A stretch of 64,000 nucleotides of DNA, taken from an uncultured Alistipes sp. (lineage in GTDB: Bacteria > Bacteroidota > Bacteroidia > Bacteroidales > Rikenellaceae). The notes beneath the pieces were generated by a model, which saw only the letters and a program-made list of their open reading frames with translations, was not told the DNA's origin and ran no database searches. The first letter of the stretch is position 1. Each line of letters starts with the position of its first letter. The stretch lies in NCBI GenBank assembly GCA_949288735.1, contig CASELE010000002.1, positions 62,001 through 126,000 of the forward strand. The letters run 5' to 3'. This document shows positions 1 through 9,186 of the stretch, one piece after another. A program made the position numbers and the translations under genes.

Positions 1-214
1 CGTCGATGATCAGATTCATCCCCGAGAGGCGGATTACCTCGTGGAGCTGATGACGCCGTTCGTTGATACAGCCGTAGCGCGGCATGAAGGTGCGGATCTC
101 GTTGCCCCGTTCCTGCATGGCCTGCGTGAGCCTGCGGCAGAGCAGCGAGCACTCCGTATCGGGGAGATAGGGAGCGATCTCCTGACAGACGTACAGTATC
201 CTGCTTGATGCCAT
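1..214 (-). CDS. Glycogen/starch synthase (GT5-type), 5' end only
   Basis: The first 71 codons of a minus-strand gene that runs out of the window. The protein starts MASSRILYVCQEIAPYLPD and continues with RTFMPRYGCINERR and LHEVIRLSGMNLIID. This is the N-terminal Rossmann half of the Bacteroidetes glycogen/starch synthase-like family, which would extend an alpha-1,4-glucan from a sugar nucleotide in the cytoplasm. The conserved KxGG-type donor site of classic GlgA is not recognisable here (the first strand reads YVCQEIAPYLP), as in many Bacteroidetes members, so catalytic function is not proven. The ATG at 212-214 is chosen because a TATCTTTG promoter box lies just upstream. In related genomes this gene precedes panC; that neighbour is outside the window. 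Confidence 0.8.
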   Translation of the reverse strand, partial: MASSRILYVCQEIAPYLPDTECSLLCRRLTQAMQERGNEIRTFMPRYGCINERRHQLHEVIRLSGMNLIID

Positions 215-233
215 CGAGTGTGTGTTTATTGGG

Positions 234-241
234 CAAAGATA
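234..241 (-). promoter_or_regulatory. Bacteroidetes -7 box for the glycogen synthase gene
   Basis: On the minus strand this reads TATCTTTG, matching TAnnTTTG, about 20 bases before the ATG. No clear TTTG -33 element lies at the usual distance, so only the -7 half is supported. Confidence 0.6.
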
Positions 242-267
242 CGAAAAAAACCGTATTTTCCGGCATT

Positions 268-302
268 TCCGCCCTCCGTCCGCGTTGCGCGGCGCACGGG
301 GC
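268..302 (-). terminator. Possible terminator after queA
   Basis: Just past the queA stop the minus strand can fold into a two-part GC hairpin: CCGCG/CGCGG with a CAA loop inside, and CCGCCC/GGGCGG outside. There is no long U tract. It would close the yfhO-queA operon. Confidence 0.4.
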
Positions 303-305
303 GGG

Positions 306-1355
306 TCAGAGAATCAGCATCGCGTCGCCGTAGGTCCCGAAGCGGTACCCCTCCTCGCGGGCCACGCGGTAGGCCTCCATGATGCGGTCGTAGCCTCCGA
401 AGGCGGCCGTCATCATCAGCTGCGTGGAGTAGGGAAGGTGGAAGTTGGTCACCATGGCGTCGGCCACCGAGAACTCGTAGGGCGAGAAGATGAACTTGTT
501 GGTCCACCCCTCCGCCGCCTTGATGTGGCCGTGGGTCGAGACGGCCGTTTCGAGCGTCCGCATCACGGTCGTGCCGATCGCCGCGATGCGGTGCCCCTCC
601 TCCTTGGCCCGATTGACGGTGGCGGCCGCCTCGTCGGTCACGAAGAACTGCTCCGAGTCCATCTTGTGCTTCGAGAGATCCTCGACGTCGACCGTGCGGA
701 AGTTGCCTAGCCCCACGTGCAGGGTGATGAAGGCGCTCTCCACCCCCTTGATCTCCATGCGCTTCATCAGGTGCTTCGAGAAATGCATGCCGGCCGTCGG
801 GGCGGCCACGGCCCCTTCGTGGCGGGCGAAGATGGTCTGGTAGCGCTCGGCGTCCTCGGGTTCGACCTTGTCGCGCACCCACTTCGGCAGCGGCGTCTCG
901 CCCAGCCGGAAAAGGGTCTCCTTGAACTCCTCGTAGGAGCCGTCGAAGAGGAAGCGCAGCGTGCGGCCGCGCGAGGTGGTGTTGTCGATCACCTCGGCGA
1001 CGAGCAGGTCGTCGTCACCGAAGTAGAGTTTGTTGCCGATGCGGATCTTGCGGGCGGGGTCGACCAGCACGTCCCACAGCCGCAGCTCGCGGTTCAGTTC
1101 GCGCAGCAGGAAGATCTCGATTTCGGCCCCCGTCTTCTCCTTGTTGCCGTAGAGGCGGGCCGGGAAGACCTTCGTGTCGTTGAAGACGAAGACGTCGCGC
1201 TCGTCGAAGTAGTCGAGAATATCCTTGAATATTCGGTGTTCGATGGTGCCCTTCGCCCGATTGACGACCATCAGGCGCGATTCGTCGCGGTTCGGGGCGG
1301 GGTATTTGGCCAGCAGCTCGGGGCTGAATTCGTATCCGTACTGGGAGAGTTTCAT
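306..1355 (-). CDS. queA: S-adenosylmethionine:tRNA ribosyltransferase-isomerase QueA
   Basis: 349 aa, normal length for QueA. It transfers and isomerises the ribose of SAM onto 7-aminomethyl-7-deazaguanine at tRNA position 34, making epoxyqueuosine in the cytoplasm. Family landmarks visible are the N-terminal [29 protein letters not shown], the central [14 protein letters not shown] and [11 protein letters not shown]-like [10 protein letters not shown], and C-terminal [18 protein letters not shown]. It is the last gene of the minus-strand operon uppP-truB-queA, 63 bases after truB, so two adjacent genes act on tRNA. Nothing is missing or broken. Confidence 0.96.
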   Translation of the reverse strand: MKLSQYGYEFSPELLAKYPAPNRDESRLMVVNRAKGTIEHRIFKDILDYFDERDVFVFNDTKVFPARLYGNKEKTGAEIEIFLLRELNRELRLWDVLVDPARKIRIGNKLYFGDDDLLVAEVIDNTTSRGRTLRFLFDGSYEEFKETLFRLGETPLPKWVRDKVEPEDAERYQTIFARHEGAVAAPTAGMHFSKHLMKRMEIKGVESAFITLHVGLGNFRTVDVEDLSKHKMDSEQFFVTDEAAATVNRAKEEGHRIAAIGTTVMRTLETAVSTHGHIKAAEGWTNKFIFSPYEFSVADAMVTNFHLPYSTQLMMTAAFGGYDRIMEAYRVAREEGYRFGTYGDAMLIL

Positions 1356-1418
1356 GGATGTAGACGGTCGATTGTGTTCCGGCGGGGGAACGATACCGGA
1401 AGCAATACGTGAAAAAGA

Positions 1419-2153
1419 CTATTTTGTTTCGCTTTCGAGCAGTTTTTCGCAGAAATACTCCGGCGGGCAGGCCGCCTCGAGGCGGAAGCCGCCGCTGCGC
1501 GTGCGGCAGAGCGAGGTGAGGTGGGCGCCGCTGTGGAGCGCCTCGCCGATTTCGCGGCCCAGCGAACGGATGTAGGTCCCCTTGCTGCACCGCACGTGGA
1601 TGCGGATGCGCGGCAGGTCGTACTCCACGAGGTCGAGGTCGTAGATGCGGACGAGCGTCTGCCTGAGTTCCACCTCCTCGCCCGTGCGGGCCAGTTCGTA
1701 GGCGCGCGTCCCCTCGATTTTCTTGGCCGAGTAGAGGGGCGGCGTCTGGTAGCGTTCGCCCGTGAGCGAGGCGAGCGCCTCGACCACCGCCTCGCGCGTG
1801 ATGTGGTCGATGGGATAGGTGCGGTCGACGGGGTGCTCGAGGTCGTAGCTCGGCGTCGTGGCGCCGAGCATCAGGTCGCTTACGTACTCCTTCTCCTCGG
1901 CCTGGAGCGCGTCGACCATCTTGGTGGCGCGGCCGATGCAGATGACCAGGACCCCCGTGGCCAGCGGGTCGAGCGTGCCGGCGTGGCCCACCTTGATGCG
2001 GCGGTAGCCCAGCCGACGGAGCGTGAACTTGATCTTGCGCACCACATCGGCCGAGGTCCACCCCAGCGGCTTGTCGATGACGGCGATGTAGCCCTCCTCG
2101 AAGTTGATGCCCCGCAGGTCGAGGGGCGCTCCGGTACGTATCTCTTCGCTCAT
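1419..2153 (-). CDS. truB: tRNA pseudouridine(55) synthase TruB
   Basis: 244 aa. It converts U55 of the tRNA T-loop to pseudouridine. The motif GHAGTLDPLATGVLVI around residues 55-72 carries the catalytic Asp; DKPLGWTSADVVRKIK at the N-terminus and RIHVRCSKGTYIRSLGRDIG-like RCSKGTYIRSLGREIG are further TruB signatures. The protein is shorter than the E. coli enzyme and lacks most of the C-terminal PUA domain, as is usual in Bacteroidetes. The start lies 2 bases after the uppP stop, so the two genes are almost certainly cotranscribed and perhaps translationally coupled. Confidence 0.96.
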   Translation of the reverse strand: MSEEIRTGAPLDLRGINFEEGYIAVIDKPLGWTSADVVRKIKFTLRRLGYRRIKVGHAGTLDPLATGVLVICIGRATKMVDALQAEEKEYVSDLMLGATTPSYDLEHPVDRTYPIDHITREAVVEALASLTGERYQTPPLYSAKKIEGTRAYELARTGEEVELRQTLVRIYDLDLVEYDLPRIRIHVRCSKGTYIRSLGREIGEALHSGAHLTSLCRTRSGGFRLEAACPPEYFCEKLLESETK

Positions 2154-2155
2154 CG

Positions 2156-2947
2156 TCAGAACAGGTAGCTGAACAGGGAGACGGCGCCCGCCACCGCGCA
2201 GTAGAGGGCGAACCAGATGAGGCGGCCGCGCCGTACGATGCCGAGCATGAAGCGGCAGGCGAGACAGCCCGAGACGAAGGCGGCGAGGAAACCGGCAGCC
2301 AGCGGGGCGAAGCCGATGTCCGTAGCCAGCTCGCCGCTCAGCAGCTGGAGCAGCGTCTCGCCGAGGATGGGGGCCAGCACCATTAGGAACGAGAACTGCG
2401 CCACGGCCGCGCGCCGGTTGCCGAGCAGCAGCCCCGTGGCGATGGTCGTGCCCGAGCGCGAGAGCCCGGGCATGGCGGCGCAGGCCTGCGCGAGGCCGAT
2501 GACGAAGGCGTCGCGGTAGGAGATCTGCTCTCTGGGGCGCGGCCGCGCGTAGTGGGCGAAGGCGAGCAGCAGGGCCGTGAGCAACAGCATGGCCCCCACG
2601 ACGGCGAGGATGGCGGGCGAGGCGAGCAGCGCGTCGAGCTCATCCTTGAAGGCGAAGCCCACGATGCCGATGGGAATCATCGATAGCAGCAGCTTGAGGA
2701 TGTAGCGTTTCTCGTCGTTCATGCCGCGGCGGAAGAGCCCCGTGAGGAGTCCGCGGATCTCGGCCCACAGCACCACGAAGGTGCTCAGCACGGTGGCGGC
2801 ATGGAGCATGACGTCGAACGAGAGGTTCTCCTCCAGCTCGACGCCGAGCAGCTCCTTGGCTATCTGGAGGTGCCCGCTGCTCGATACGGGCAGGAATTCG
2901 GTGAGGCCCTGCACGATGCCGAGCAGGATGGCTTGCAGCGTATCCAT
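2156..2947 (-). CDS. uppP: Undecaprenyl-diphosphatase UppP (BacA)
   Basis: 263 aa polytopic membrane protein. It dephosphorylates undecaprenyl diphosphate, recycling the lipid carrier for peptidoglycan and other surface polymers; extra copies give bacitracin resistance in other bacteria. Both signature motifs are present: [11 protein letters not shown] near the N-terminus and [17 protein letters not shown] in the middle, which together form the active site. It sits 4 bases after the DUF3098 gene and 2 bases before truB in a tight minus-strand operon, the order commonly seen in Bacteroidetes (ftsX-DUF3098-uppP-truB-queA). Confidence 0.96.
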   Translation of the reverse strand: MDTLQAILLGIVQGLTEFLPVSSSGHLQIAKELLGVELEENLSFDVMLHAATVLSTFVVLWAEIRGLLTGLFRRGMNDEKRYILKLLLSMIPIGIVGFAFKDELDALLASPAILAVVGAMLLLTALLLAFAHYARPRPREQISYRDAFVIGLAQACAAMPGLSRSGTTIATGLLLGNRRAAVAQFSFLMVLAPILGETLLQLLSGELATDIGFAPLAAGFLAAFVSGCLACRFMLGIVRRGRLIWFALYCAVAGAVSLFSYLF

Positions 2948-2951
2948 CGTT

Positions 2952-3218
2952 CTATCGGTCGAAACGTTTGAGCAGTGCGTAGATCTCGAAGGCGAAGCCG
3001 CCGACGACCAGCAGGGGCGCCAGCGTGATGCGGCGCCACGAGAACATGGCGTAGTTGAATTCGTCGGGCGAATCGCTGCCTCCGCCGGCCATCAGCACGA
3101 AGCCGAGGAGGATGACGGCGAAGCCGGCCGCGAGCAGCAGGTAGTTCTTGCGCGTGAGCGGCAGCCGGGGGTCGCCTCCGCGTTGCGGTTCGGCACCGCG
3201 CTCCTTTTCGTTTTTCAT
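2952..3218 (-). CDS. DUF3098 small membrane protein
   Basis: 88 aa, two hydrophobic segments (about residues 27-47 and 63-82) after a charged N-terminus. The segment [20 protein letters not shown] followed by [13 protein letters not shown] and [15 protein letters not shown] is typical of DUF3098, a Bacteroidetes family of unknown function. It lies 1 base after ftsX and 4 bases before uppP. That conserved position suggests a role linked to division or envelope synthesis, but the sequence shows no catalytic motif. Confidence 0.85.
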   Translation of the reverse strand: MKNEKERGAEPQRGGDPRLPLTRKNYLLLAAGFAVILLGFVLMAGGGSDSPDEFNYAMFSWRRITLAPLLVVGGFAFEIYALLKRFDR

Positions 3219-3219
3219 G

Positions 3220-4101
3220 TCAGTAGAGGTGGATCTTGTTCGATTGCATGTTGACGAATTTGTTGACGGCGAAGAGGGTGAAGAGCAGCGAGATGATCAG
3301 TCCGCCGACAATCATCGACCCGAGTATGAGGGCGGCGTCGCGCGTCTGCGCCGCGGTGATCAGCTCGGGAACGGTCTCCGCGAGCCCGTAGACCGAGAGG
3401 GCGAATAACGCCGCCGCGACCGTGCCGGCCAGAAGCCCCTGCGTGATGCTGCTCGCCAGGAAGGGTTTCATGATGAACCACTTGGTTGCGCCGACGAGCT
3501 TCATCGTGTTGATCAGGTAGCGTTTCGAGAAGATGGCCAGCCGGATCGTGTTGTTCAGCAGGATGAGCGAGATGCAGAGCAGCGCCCCGCCGAAGAGGAG
3601 CAGCACGAAGCGGATCTTGTGTACGGTGGTGTGGAGCCGTTCGACCATCATCGCCGGGTAGGAGACGCGGTCGACCCCCTCCCAGCTCTCGAGCCGTGCG
3701 ACAAAGGCGCCGAGCTCCTCGCTCTCCTCCGAGCGGGCCGTGAGGGTCAGCTCGAAGGAGTCGAGCAGGGGATTCTCCTCGAGCAGCTCTTCGATTTCGC
3801 TCTCGAACATCTTGCGGAAGTCGCCGTCGGCGAGCTTCTCCTCCTTCGTCGAGTAGATCATTGTCCCCACGAGGGGTTCGGCGGCGAGCCGCTGCGCGAG
3901 TTCGGCGCGGAGTTCGTCGCTCACGCCGTCGCTCAGTTCGATGGTTACGGGCACGCGCTCCTGCAGCGTGCGCGACATGTGCAGGGCCGCCGTCAGCAGG
4001 TAGCCCACCGACCCCAGCAGGAAGAGCACCAGCGCGATGCTCGCCGTGGAGACGAGGTAGGAGTTGCGGACCTTGCGTTTGAGCCTCTTGTCGTCTTTCA
4101 T
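3220..4101 (-). CDS. ftsX: Cell division protein FtsX (permease-like)
   Basis: 293 aa. An N-terminal membrane segment (about 15-40), a periplasmic domain and three C-terminal membrane segments give the FtsX topology. FtsX with the ATPase FtsE activates peptidoglycan hydrolases at the septum. Features seen are SYLVSTASIALVLFLLGSVG at the N-terminus, LLNNTIRLAIFSKRYLINTM and KLVGATKWFIMKPFL, the usual FtsX core. No ftsE is adjacent, which is normal for Bacteroidetes. The gene follows yfhO by 7 bases and precedes DUF3098 by 1 base. Confidence 0.92.
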   Translation of the reverse strand: MKDDKRLKRKVRNSYLVSTASIALVLFLLGSVGYLLTAALHMSRTLQERVPVTIELSDGVSDELRAELAQRLAAEPLVGTMIYSTKEEKLADGDFRKMFESEIEELLEENPLLDSFELTLTARSEESEELGAFVARLESWEGVDRVSYPAMMVERLHTTVHKIRFVLLLFGGALLCISLILLNNTIRLAIFSKRYLINTMKLVGATKWFIMKPFLASSITQGLLAGTVAAALFALSVYGLAETVPELITAAQTRDAALILGSMIVGGLIISLLFTLFAVNKFVNMQSNKIHLY

Positions 4102-4108
4102 ATCTCGG

Positions 4109-6613
4109 TTATGCGTTCTTCGTCCTTCCGTCGCGCCGCCTCTCCCCGCGGCCGCGCATCTGTCCGGCGACGGCCGTCGCGCCGGCGGCGAGCGTGCCGC
4201 CCAGGATGACGAGCGACGCGGCGAGCGTTACCCCCTCGACCGTGCGCCAGCCCGGGGCGCGGAAGCTCCATTCGACCGTGTGGCTGCCGGCGGGCAGCTC
4301 CATGGCACGCAGCACATAGTCTGCGCGGAAGAAGGGGGCCTCCTCTCCGTCGATGCGGGCCGTCCACCCCTTGTCATAGTAGATTTCGGAGAAGAGGGCG
4401 ACGGCCGGCGCGTCGGCCGTATATTCGTAGAGCAGCCGGTTGGGCCGGTAGGAGACGAGCCTGATGCTCCCTCCGCCCTGCGGCTCCGCCGCGGGGGCCG
4501 TGCCTTCGCGCACGACGGCGGCGCGGCGCGTATCGATTCTCCCCAGCAGCTCGAGCTCCTCTTCGGCCGATGCCGCCGGGACGAGCTCCTCCACGAACCA
4601 GGCGGGACCGTACTCCGTGCCGCGCGGCAGCGCCTCGGGGCTGCCGTCGGCGCCGGGAACGATGAGGTAGCGCGTGTTGAGCAGGTCGAGCACCGCCGGG
4701 TCTGCGCGGTTGAGGTAGCGGTCGATGAGGTCTTGGTAGCGCGAGAGCTTGGCTCCGTGGTAGCCGCCCACCGAACGGTGGAAATAGGAAGTGGTGGCGT
4801 CGTTGAAGGGGCTGACGGTGAGGTTCAGCACCCGGAATCCGGGGAGCGTGTCGGCCAGGATCTGCCGGTCGGCCGCCGAGGGCACGATGCGCTGGGTGCG
4901 GGGCAGCACGAAGCGGTCGTGCGGTAGGTAGCGCAGTCCTACGGCCGCGAGGTCGGCGACGATGAGCGCGACGGCGGCCGTCGTGAAGAGTCCGCGGCCG
5001 ATGCGGCGGGCGGCGAAGAGCCAGAGGGCTCCCGCCGCGAGGGCGACGAAGAGGAGCGACCGCGCGGCGTCGGCACGCATGACCGAGAGCCGTTCGGCGG
5101 CCATGGCGTCGCCGCAGGCGAGCCCCATCTCCTCGGGCATGCCGCGGTCGATATACTCCTGCAGCCCCGACTGGGCGAAGAGCCCGCGGAACTGTTCGGT
5201 CATCAGTGCGGCCGAGTCGTCGCGGCCGAAGTCGAAGAGGAGCCCTCCGGCCGCTATGAGCAGCAGGCAGACGCCGCCCGTGAGACCTGCGGCCCAGGCG
5301 ATGGCCTGCCGCAGGCGTGCGGGCTCGACGTCGCCGCGCCAGAGCCGTCCGAGAGCCAGGGCCGCCAGCAGGGGCACGCTCCACTGCACCACCACGAGGG
5401 TCATCGAGACGGTGCGGAACTTGTCGTATCCGGGCAGGATGCGGAACATCAGCTCCGTGAGCCCCATGAAGTGACGCCCCCAGGCGAGGAGCACCATGAG
5501 GAGCGAGATGGCCAGGAGCCACCAGCGGGTCCGACCTCCGACCAGAAAGAGCCCCGCGACGGCGAAGAAGAGGACCGCGGCGCCCAGGTAGGTGGGACCG
5601 GCGGTGTAGGGCTGGTCGCCCCAGTAGAGGGGCAGCTGCCCGGCGACCGAGGCGGGCAGTCCGTAGTCGGTGAGGAGGGCGGCGACGGGTCCGTCGTCGG
5701 AGAAGCCGCGTCCGGAGTCGCCCCCCATGAAGTCGGGGACGAGCAGTGTGAGGGTCTCGTCACGGCCGTAGCTCCAGGCCGTGGCGTAGTCGAGGTCGAG
5801 TCCCGACTCCGTACCGGCGTCGGCGCGCAGCTCCGAACCGCCGCGTACGGTGTCGGGACTGTGGCGGGCGGTGTACCACAGCGGGGCGAAGTTGGAGCCC
5901 ACGGCCAGCAGGCCCGCCGCGACAAGGAGCGCCGTGCGCCGTCCGAAGTCGCGCAGCGCACGGCCACGCACCGCGACGACGAGCTCCGAGAGCCAGAAGG
6001 CGGCCATCGCCATGAGGAAGTAGTAGGTGATCTGCGGGTGTCCCGCCCCGATCTCGAGCGAGGCGGAGAGGGCGGTGAGGACCGCCCCCGCCCACATGTT
6101 GCGGCGCAGTGTCATCCAGGCGCCCCCCATCATGAGGGGGGCGTAGACCGCGGCCCACATCTTGGTGATGTGTCCCGCCCCGATGATGAGGAAAAAGTAG
6201 GTCGAGAGGCCGTAGGCGAGCGCTCCGGCCGCCGCCGGCCATCGTCCGACGCCCATCATGAGAAGCATGGCCCACATGGCCGCCGAGGCGAAGAAGAGAA
6301 AGGCGGCCGGCGTGTCGAGCAGTCCGGTGATCTTGCCCGCGGCGCTCTTGACGATCTGGGCCGGGTAGGCCACGTTGATCAGGTAGGCCGGCATGCCGCC
6401 GAACATGCGTCCGGTCCACTGCGGGTCTTCGCCCGTGCGGGCGCGGCAGTCGCGGATGTCCTGCGTCATGCCCTCGTACTGGAGCACGTCGTGCTGCGGC
6501 AGCACCTCGCCCGTGAACTGCGGGGCGAAGCAGAAGGCGGCGACCGCGAAGAAGAGCAGCAGAATCGCGACGGCGGAGCCCGTGCGGGCGAGGAGCCTCT
6601 TGGGTGGTGTCAT
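4109..6613 (-). CDS. YfhO-family membrane protein (GT-C-like)
   Basis: 834 aa, a very hydrophobic N-terminal two thirds with many membrane segments, then a C-terminal extracytoplasmic beta-rich domain ending in a final hydrophobic helix and a basic tail. Family signatures include the N-terminal HDVLQYEGMTQDIRD and the C-terminal VALFSEIYYDKGWTARIDG. YfhO proteins resemble GT-C glycosyltransferases; the B. subtilis member acts in glycosylation of surface polymer, but the substrate here is unknown. First gene of the yfhO-ftsX-DUF3098-uppP-truB-queA operon, with a TACCTTTG box upstream of the ATG. Confidence 0.88.
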   Translation of the reverse strand: MTPPKRLLARTGSAVAILLLFFAVAAFCFAPQFTGEVLPQHDVLQYEGMTQDIRDCRARTGEDPQWTGRMFGGMPAYLINVAYPAQIVKSAAGKITGLLDTPAAFLFFASAAMWAMLLMMGVGRWPAAAGALAYGLSTYFFLIIGAGHITKMWAAVYAPLMMGGAWMTLRRNMWAGAVLTALSASLEIGAGHPQITYYFLMAMAAFWLSELVVAVRGRALRDFGRRTALLVAAGLLAVGSNFAPLWYTARHSPDTVRGGSELRADAGTESGLDLDYATAWSYGRDETLTLLVPDFMGGDSGRGFSDDGPVAALLTDYGLPASVAGQLPLYWGDQPYTAGPTYLGAAVLFFAVAGLFLVGGRTRWWLLAISLLMVLLAWGRHFMGLTELMFRILPGYDKFRTVSMTLVVVQWSVPLLAALALGRLWRGDVEPARLRQAIAWAAGLTGGVCLLLIAAGGLLFDFGRDDSAALMTEQFRGLFAQSGLQEYIDRGMPEEMGLACGDAMAAERLSVMRADAARSLLFVALAAGALWLFAARRIGRGLFTTAAVALIVADLAAVGLRYLPHDRFVLPRTQRIVPSAADRQILADTLPGFRVLNLTVSPFNDATTSYFHRSVGGYHGAKLSRYQDLIDRYLNRADPAVLDLLNTRYLIVPGADGSPEALPRGTEYGPAWFVEELVPAASAEEELELLGRIDTRRAAVVREGTAPAAEPQGGGSIRLVSYRPNRLLYEYTADAPAVALFSEIYYDKGWTARIDGEEAPFFRADYVLRAMELPAGSHTVEWSFRAPGWRTVEGVTLAASLVILGGTLAAGATAVAGQMRGRGERRRDGRTKNA

Positions 6614-6636
6614 CGGCGTGGATGTTGGTCGAACGA

Positions 6637-6644
6637 CAAAGGTA
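6637..6644 (-). promoter_or_regulatory. -7 box for the yfhO operon
   Basis: Minus strand TACCTTTG, 23 bases before the yfhO ATG. It stands back to back with the box at 6687-6694, making a short divergent promoter region. Confidence 0.65.
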
Positions 6645-6686
6645 CGAAAAAATCGCGACGTGCGGGAGCCGTCCGCGAAAAATCAC

Positions 6687-6694
6687 TATCTTTG
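6687..6694 (+). promoter_or_regulatory. -7 box for the prenyl synthase gene
   Basis: TATCTTTG, 22 bases before the chosen ATG at 6717. It supports that start over longer readings of the frame that would begin inside yfhO. Confidence 0.65.
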
Positions 6695-6716
6695 CGGAGT
6701 CAATTCCGCATCCTGC

Positions 6717-7706
6717 ATGATCACGCTCGACTCCATACGTCGTCCCGTCGAAAGGGAACTCGAGGCGTTCGACGCCTTCGTGGAGCGGAATATCCGAGCC
6801 GAAGGAGAGCTTCTCTCCGAGATGCTGCGCTACGCCCTTTCGTCGCGCGGCAAGGGCATACGCCCCATCGTGGTGATGCTCTCGGCGGCGCTCCACTCGC
6901 CGGAGGGGCGCGTCGTCGCGCTGGAGCGCAGCTGCCTGGCCGCCATGCTGGTGGAGATGATCCACGTCGCCTCGCTCATCCACGACGACGTGATCGACGA
7001 GGCGGATACGCGGCGCGGCAAACCCTCGGTCAACGCCCGCTGGCAGTCGCACCGTGCGGTGTTGCTGGGCGACTACATCCTCGCGAAGAACCTCGGCGTG
7101 GGGATGGCGAGCGGCGAGTTCGACCTCGTCTCGCACGTATGCGCGGCGATGGCCACCCTCTGCGAGGGCGAGGCGTTGCAGAGCGACTGCGCGGGGCGAC
7201 GTGGGGCGACGCGGGGCGAATATTTCGACATCATCAACAAGAAGACGGCGAGCCTGATAGCCGTGAGCGCCTCGGCCGGCGCCATGGCCGCAGGGGCCCC
7301 GGCCGAGGCGGTGGAGCGCATGCGCCGCTACGGCGAGGCGCTCGGCACGGCTTTCCAGATACAGGACGATATCCTCGACTATACGCGCTCGGCCCGCACG
7401 GGCAAGCCCGCGAACAACGATCTGCGCGAGGGCAAGGTGACGCTGCCGCTGCTGCCGCTGCTCGAAGAGGCGGATGCGGCGCGGCGCGACGAGCTGCTCG
7501 ACCGCCTCGCCCGCTGTGCCGACGACGAACGGAGCGTCGACTATCTCCAGCAGGCCGTGGAGCGGGGCGGCGGTCTGGCCGCTGCGGCCGCCACGATGGG
7601 GGAATACGTGGCCCGGGCCCGGGCGCAGCTGGCCCCCTATCCCCCCTCGCCGGTGCGTGCGGCGCTCGACGCCCTCTGCTCCTACGTCGCCGAACGCGAC
7701 CGCTGA
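6717..7706 (+). CDS. Long-chain polyprenyl diphosphate synthase
   Basis: 329 aa from the ATG at 6717 (MITLDSIRRPVERELEAFD). It condenses isopentenyl diphosphate with an allylic diphosphate to make all-trans polyprenyl chains, probably the menaquinone side chain. Both Asp-rich motifs are intact: LIHDDVIDEADTRRGKPS (first) and FQIQDDILDY (second). GKGIRPIVVMLSA is the substrate-binding KGIRP region. Long open frame upstream of 6717 overlaps yfhO on the other strand and lies before the promoter box, so it was rejected. MenA and MenG, encoded elsewhere in this window, would use the product; octaprenyl versus heptaprenyl length cannot be read from sequence. Confidence 0.92.
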   Translation: MITLDSIRRPVERELEAFDAFVERNIRAEGELLSEMLRYALSSRGKGIRPIVVMLSAALHSPEGRVVALERSCLAAMLVEMIHVASLIHDDVIDEADTRRGKPSVNARWQSHRAVLLGDYILAKNLGVGMASGEFDLVSHVCAAMATLCEGEALQSDCAGRRGATRGEYFDIINKKTASLIAVSASAGAMAAGAPAEAVERMRRYGEALGTAFQIQDDILDYTRSARTGKPANNDLREGKVTLPLLPLLEEADAARRDELLDRLARCADDERSVDYLQQAVERGGGLAAAAATMGEYVARARAQLAPYPPSPVRAALDALCSYVAERDR

Positions 7707-7760
7707 CGTCGCCGCGGCGTCTTCCGGAATCCGAACGAAGAAAACCAAACGATAGGAAGT

Positions 7761-9098
7761 ATGGACCAATCCAAGAAAAGCAACCTGCTGCCGATCGTCG
7801 CGATGTGCTTTCTCTTCGCGATGATTTCGTTCGTGACGAATCTGGCGGCTCCGTTCGGCACCATCTGGAAGAACGAATACGCCGGCGCCAATACGCTGGG
7901 CATGATGGGCAACCTGATGAATTTCCTCGCCTACCTCTTCATGGGCATACCGGCCGGAAACCTGCTCGTGCGCATCGGCTACAAGAAGACGGCGCTCATC
8001 GCCATGGCCGTCGGCATCGCGGGCCTCTTCACGCAGTATCTGTCGAGCGTCGTCGGCGCCGGGAAGACGGTCTTCTCGCTCGGCGACTACGTCATCGAAC
8101 TCGACTTCGTCATCTATCTGCTGGGCGCCTTCATCTGCGGCTTCTGCGTCTGCATGCTCAACACGGTGGTCAACCCGATGCTCAACCTGCTGGGCGGCGG
8201 CGGCAACCGCGGCAACCAGCTCATCCAGACGGGCAGCACCTTCAATTCGCTGGCCGGCACGCTGACCCCCTTCTTTGTCGGGGCGCTGATCGGTACGGTG
8301 ACGCCCCGCACGGCGATGTCCGACGTGACGCCGCTGCTCTTCATCGCCATGGGCGTCTTCGCCTTCGCCTTCGTAATCATCTCGCTCGTCTCGATTCCCG
8401 AGCCCGACATGGGACGTGCCGCTGCACCGGCCGCCGGCCGGCGCTACAGCCCCTGGAGTTTCCGCCACACGGTGCTGGGCGTGGTGGGCATCTTCGTATA
8501 CGTGGGCGTCGAGGTGGGTATCCCCGGTACGCTCAACTTCTATCTGGCCGACCCCACGGCGCGAGGTGCCGGACTCGCGACCGACGGCGCGGCCGTGGGC
8601 GGCGCCATCGCCGCGATGTACTGGCTGCTCATGCTGGTGGGCCGTTCGGCGAGCAGTCTCGTGAGCGGCCGCGTGTCGAGCCGCACGCAGCTTGTCTGCG
8701 CCGCTTCGGTGGCCCTCCTTCTCGTGGTGGCCGCCATCCTGATGCCCCGGTCGATCACCGTCTCCATGCCCGGCTACGGCGTAGAGTCGGGCTTCAGCAT
8801 GGCACAGGTGCCCCTGAGCGCCCTTCTGCTGGTGCTCTGCGGTCTCTGCACCTCGGTGATGTGGGGCGTCATCTTCAACCTCGCGGTCGAGGGACTCGGT
8901 CGCTATACGGCCCAGGCTTCGGGCATCTTCATGATGATGGTCGTGGGCGGCGGCGTGCTGCCCCTCGTGCAGCAGTTCATCTCCGACGGCGTCGGCTACA
9001 TGGCCAGCTACTGGGTGATCGTCGCCGGGCTGCTCTATCTGCTCTACTACGCCCTGTTCGGGTCGCGGAACGTCAACCGCGACATACCGGTCGACTGA
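7761..9098 (+). CDS. MFS transporter, FHS/sugar-permease-like
   Basis: 445 aa integral membrane protein with about twelve hydrophobic segments, starting MDQSKKSNLLPIVAMCFLFA. The first half has FMGIPAGNLLVRIGYKKTAL, the loop motif of major facilitator transporters, and the overall pattern fits the fucose/glucose-galactose permease (FHS) branch. The substrate cannot be told. It follows the prenyl synthase by 54 bases with an AGGAA just before the ATG and no promoter box between, so it may be cotranscribed. A strong palindrome after the stop ends the unit. Confidence 0.8.
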   Translation: MDQSKKSNLLPIVAMCFLFAMISFVTNLAAPFGTIWKNEYAGANTLGMMGNLMNFLAYLFMGIPAGNLLVRIGYKKTALIAMAVGIAGLFTQYLSSVVGAGKTVFSLGDYVIELDFVIYLLGAFICGFCVCMLNTVVNPMLNLLGGGGNRGNQLIQTGSTFNSLAGTLTPFFVGALIGTVTPRTAMSDVTPLLFIAMGVFAFAFVIISLVSIPEPDMGRAAAPAAGRRYSPWSFRHTVLGVVGIFVYVGVEVGIPGTLNFYLADPTARGAGLATDGAAVGGAIAAMYWLLMLVGRSASSLVSGRVSSRTQLVCAASVALLLVVAAILMPRSITVSMPGYGVESGFSMAQVPLSALLLVLCGLCTSVMWGVIFNLAVEGLGRYTAQASGIFMMMVVGGGVLPLVQQFISDGVGYMASYWVIVAGLLYLLYYALFGSRNVNRDIPVD

Positions 9099-9114
9099 CG
9101 CCGCCTCCGGTACC

Positions 9115-9154
9115 ATGCGAAGCGGGCACCCCGGCCGGGGTGCCCGCTTCGCAT
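9115..9154. terminator. 40-base perfect palindrome, convergent terminator
   Basis: Two exact 20-base arms (9115-9134 and 9135-9154) between the converging MFS gene and the rel gene. No T tract on either side. Probably stops or protects transcripts from both directions. Confidence 0.75.
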
Positions 9155-9186
9155 TCTGTCCGCCGCCGTCGCAAGGGGGCGGAGCC

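Noticed and set aside
5760-9116. 1118-codon open frame on the minus strand over the same region
   Set aside because: No domain sense, His/Asp/Arg-rich, opposite the well-supported plus-strand genes with intact motifs.
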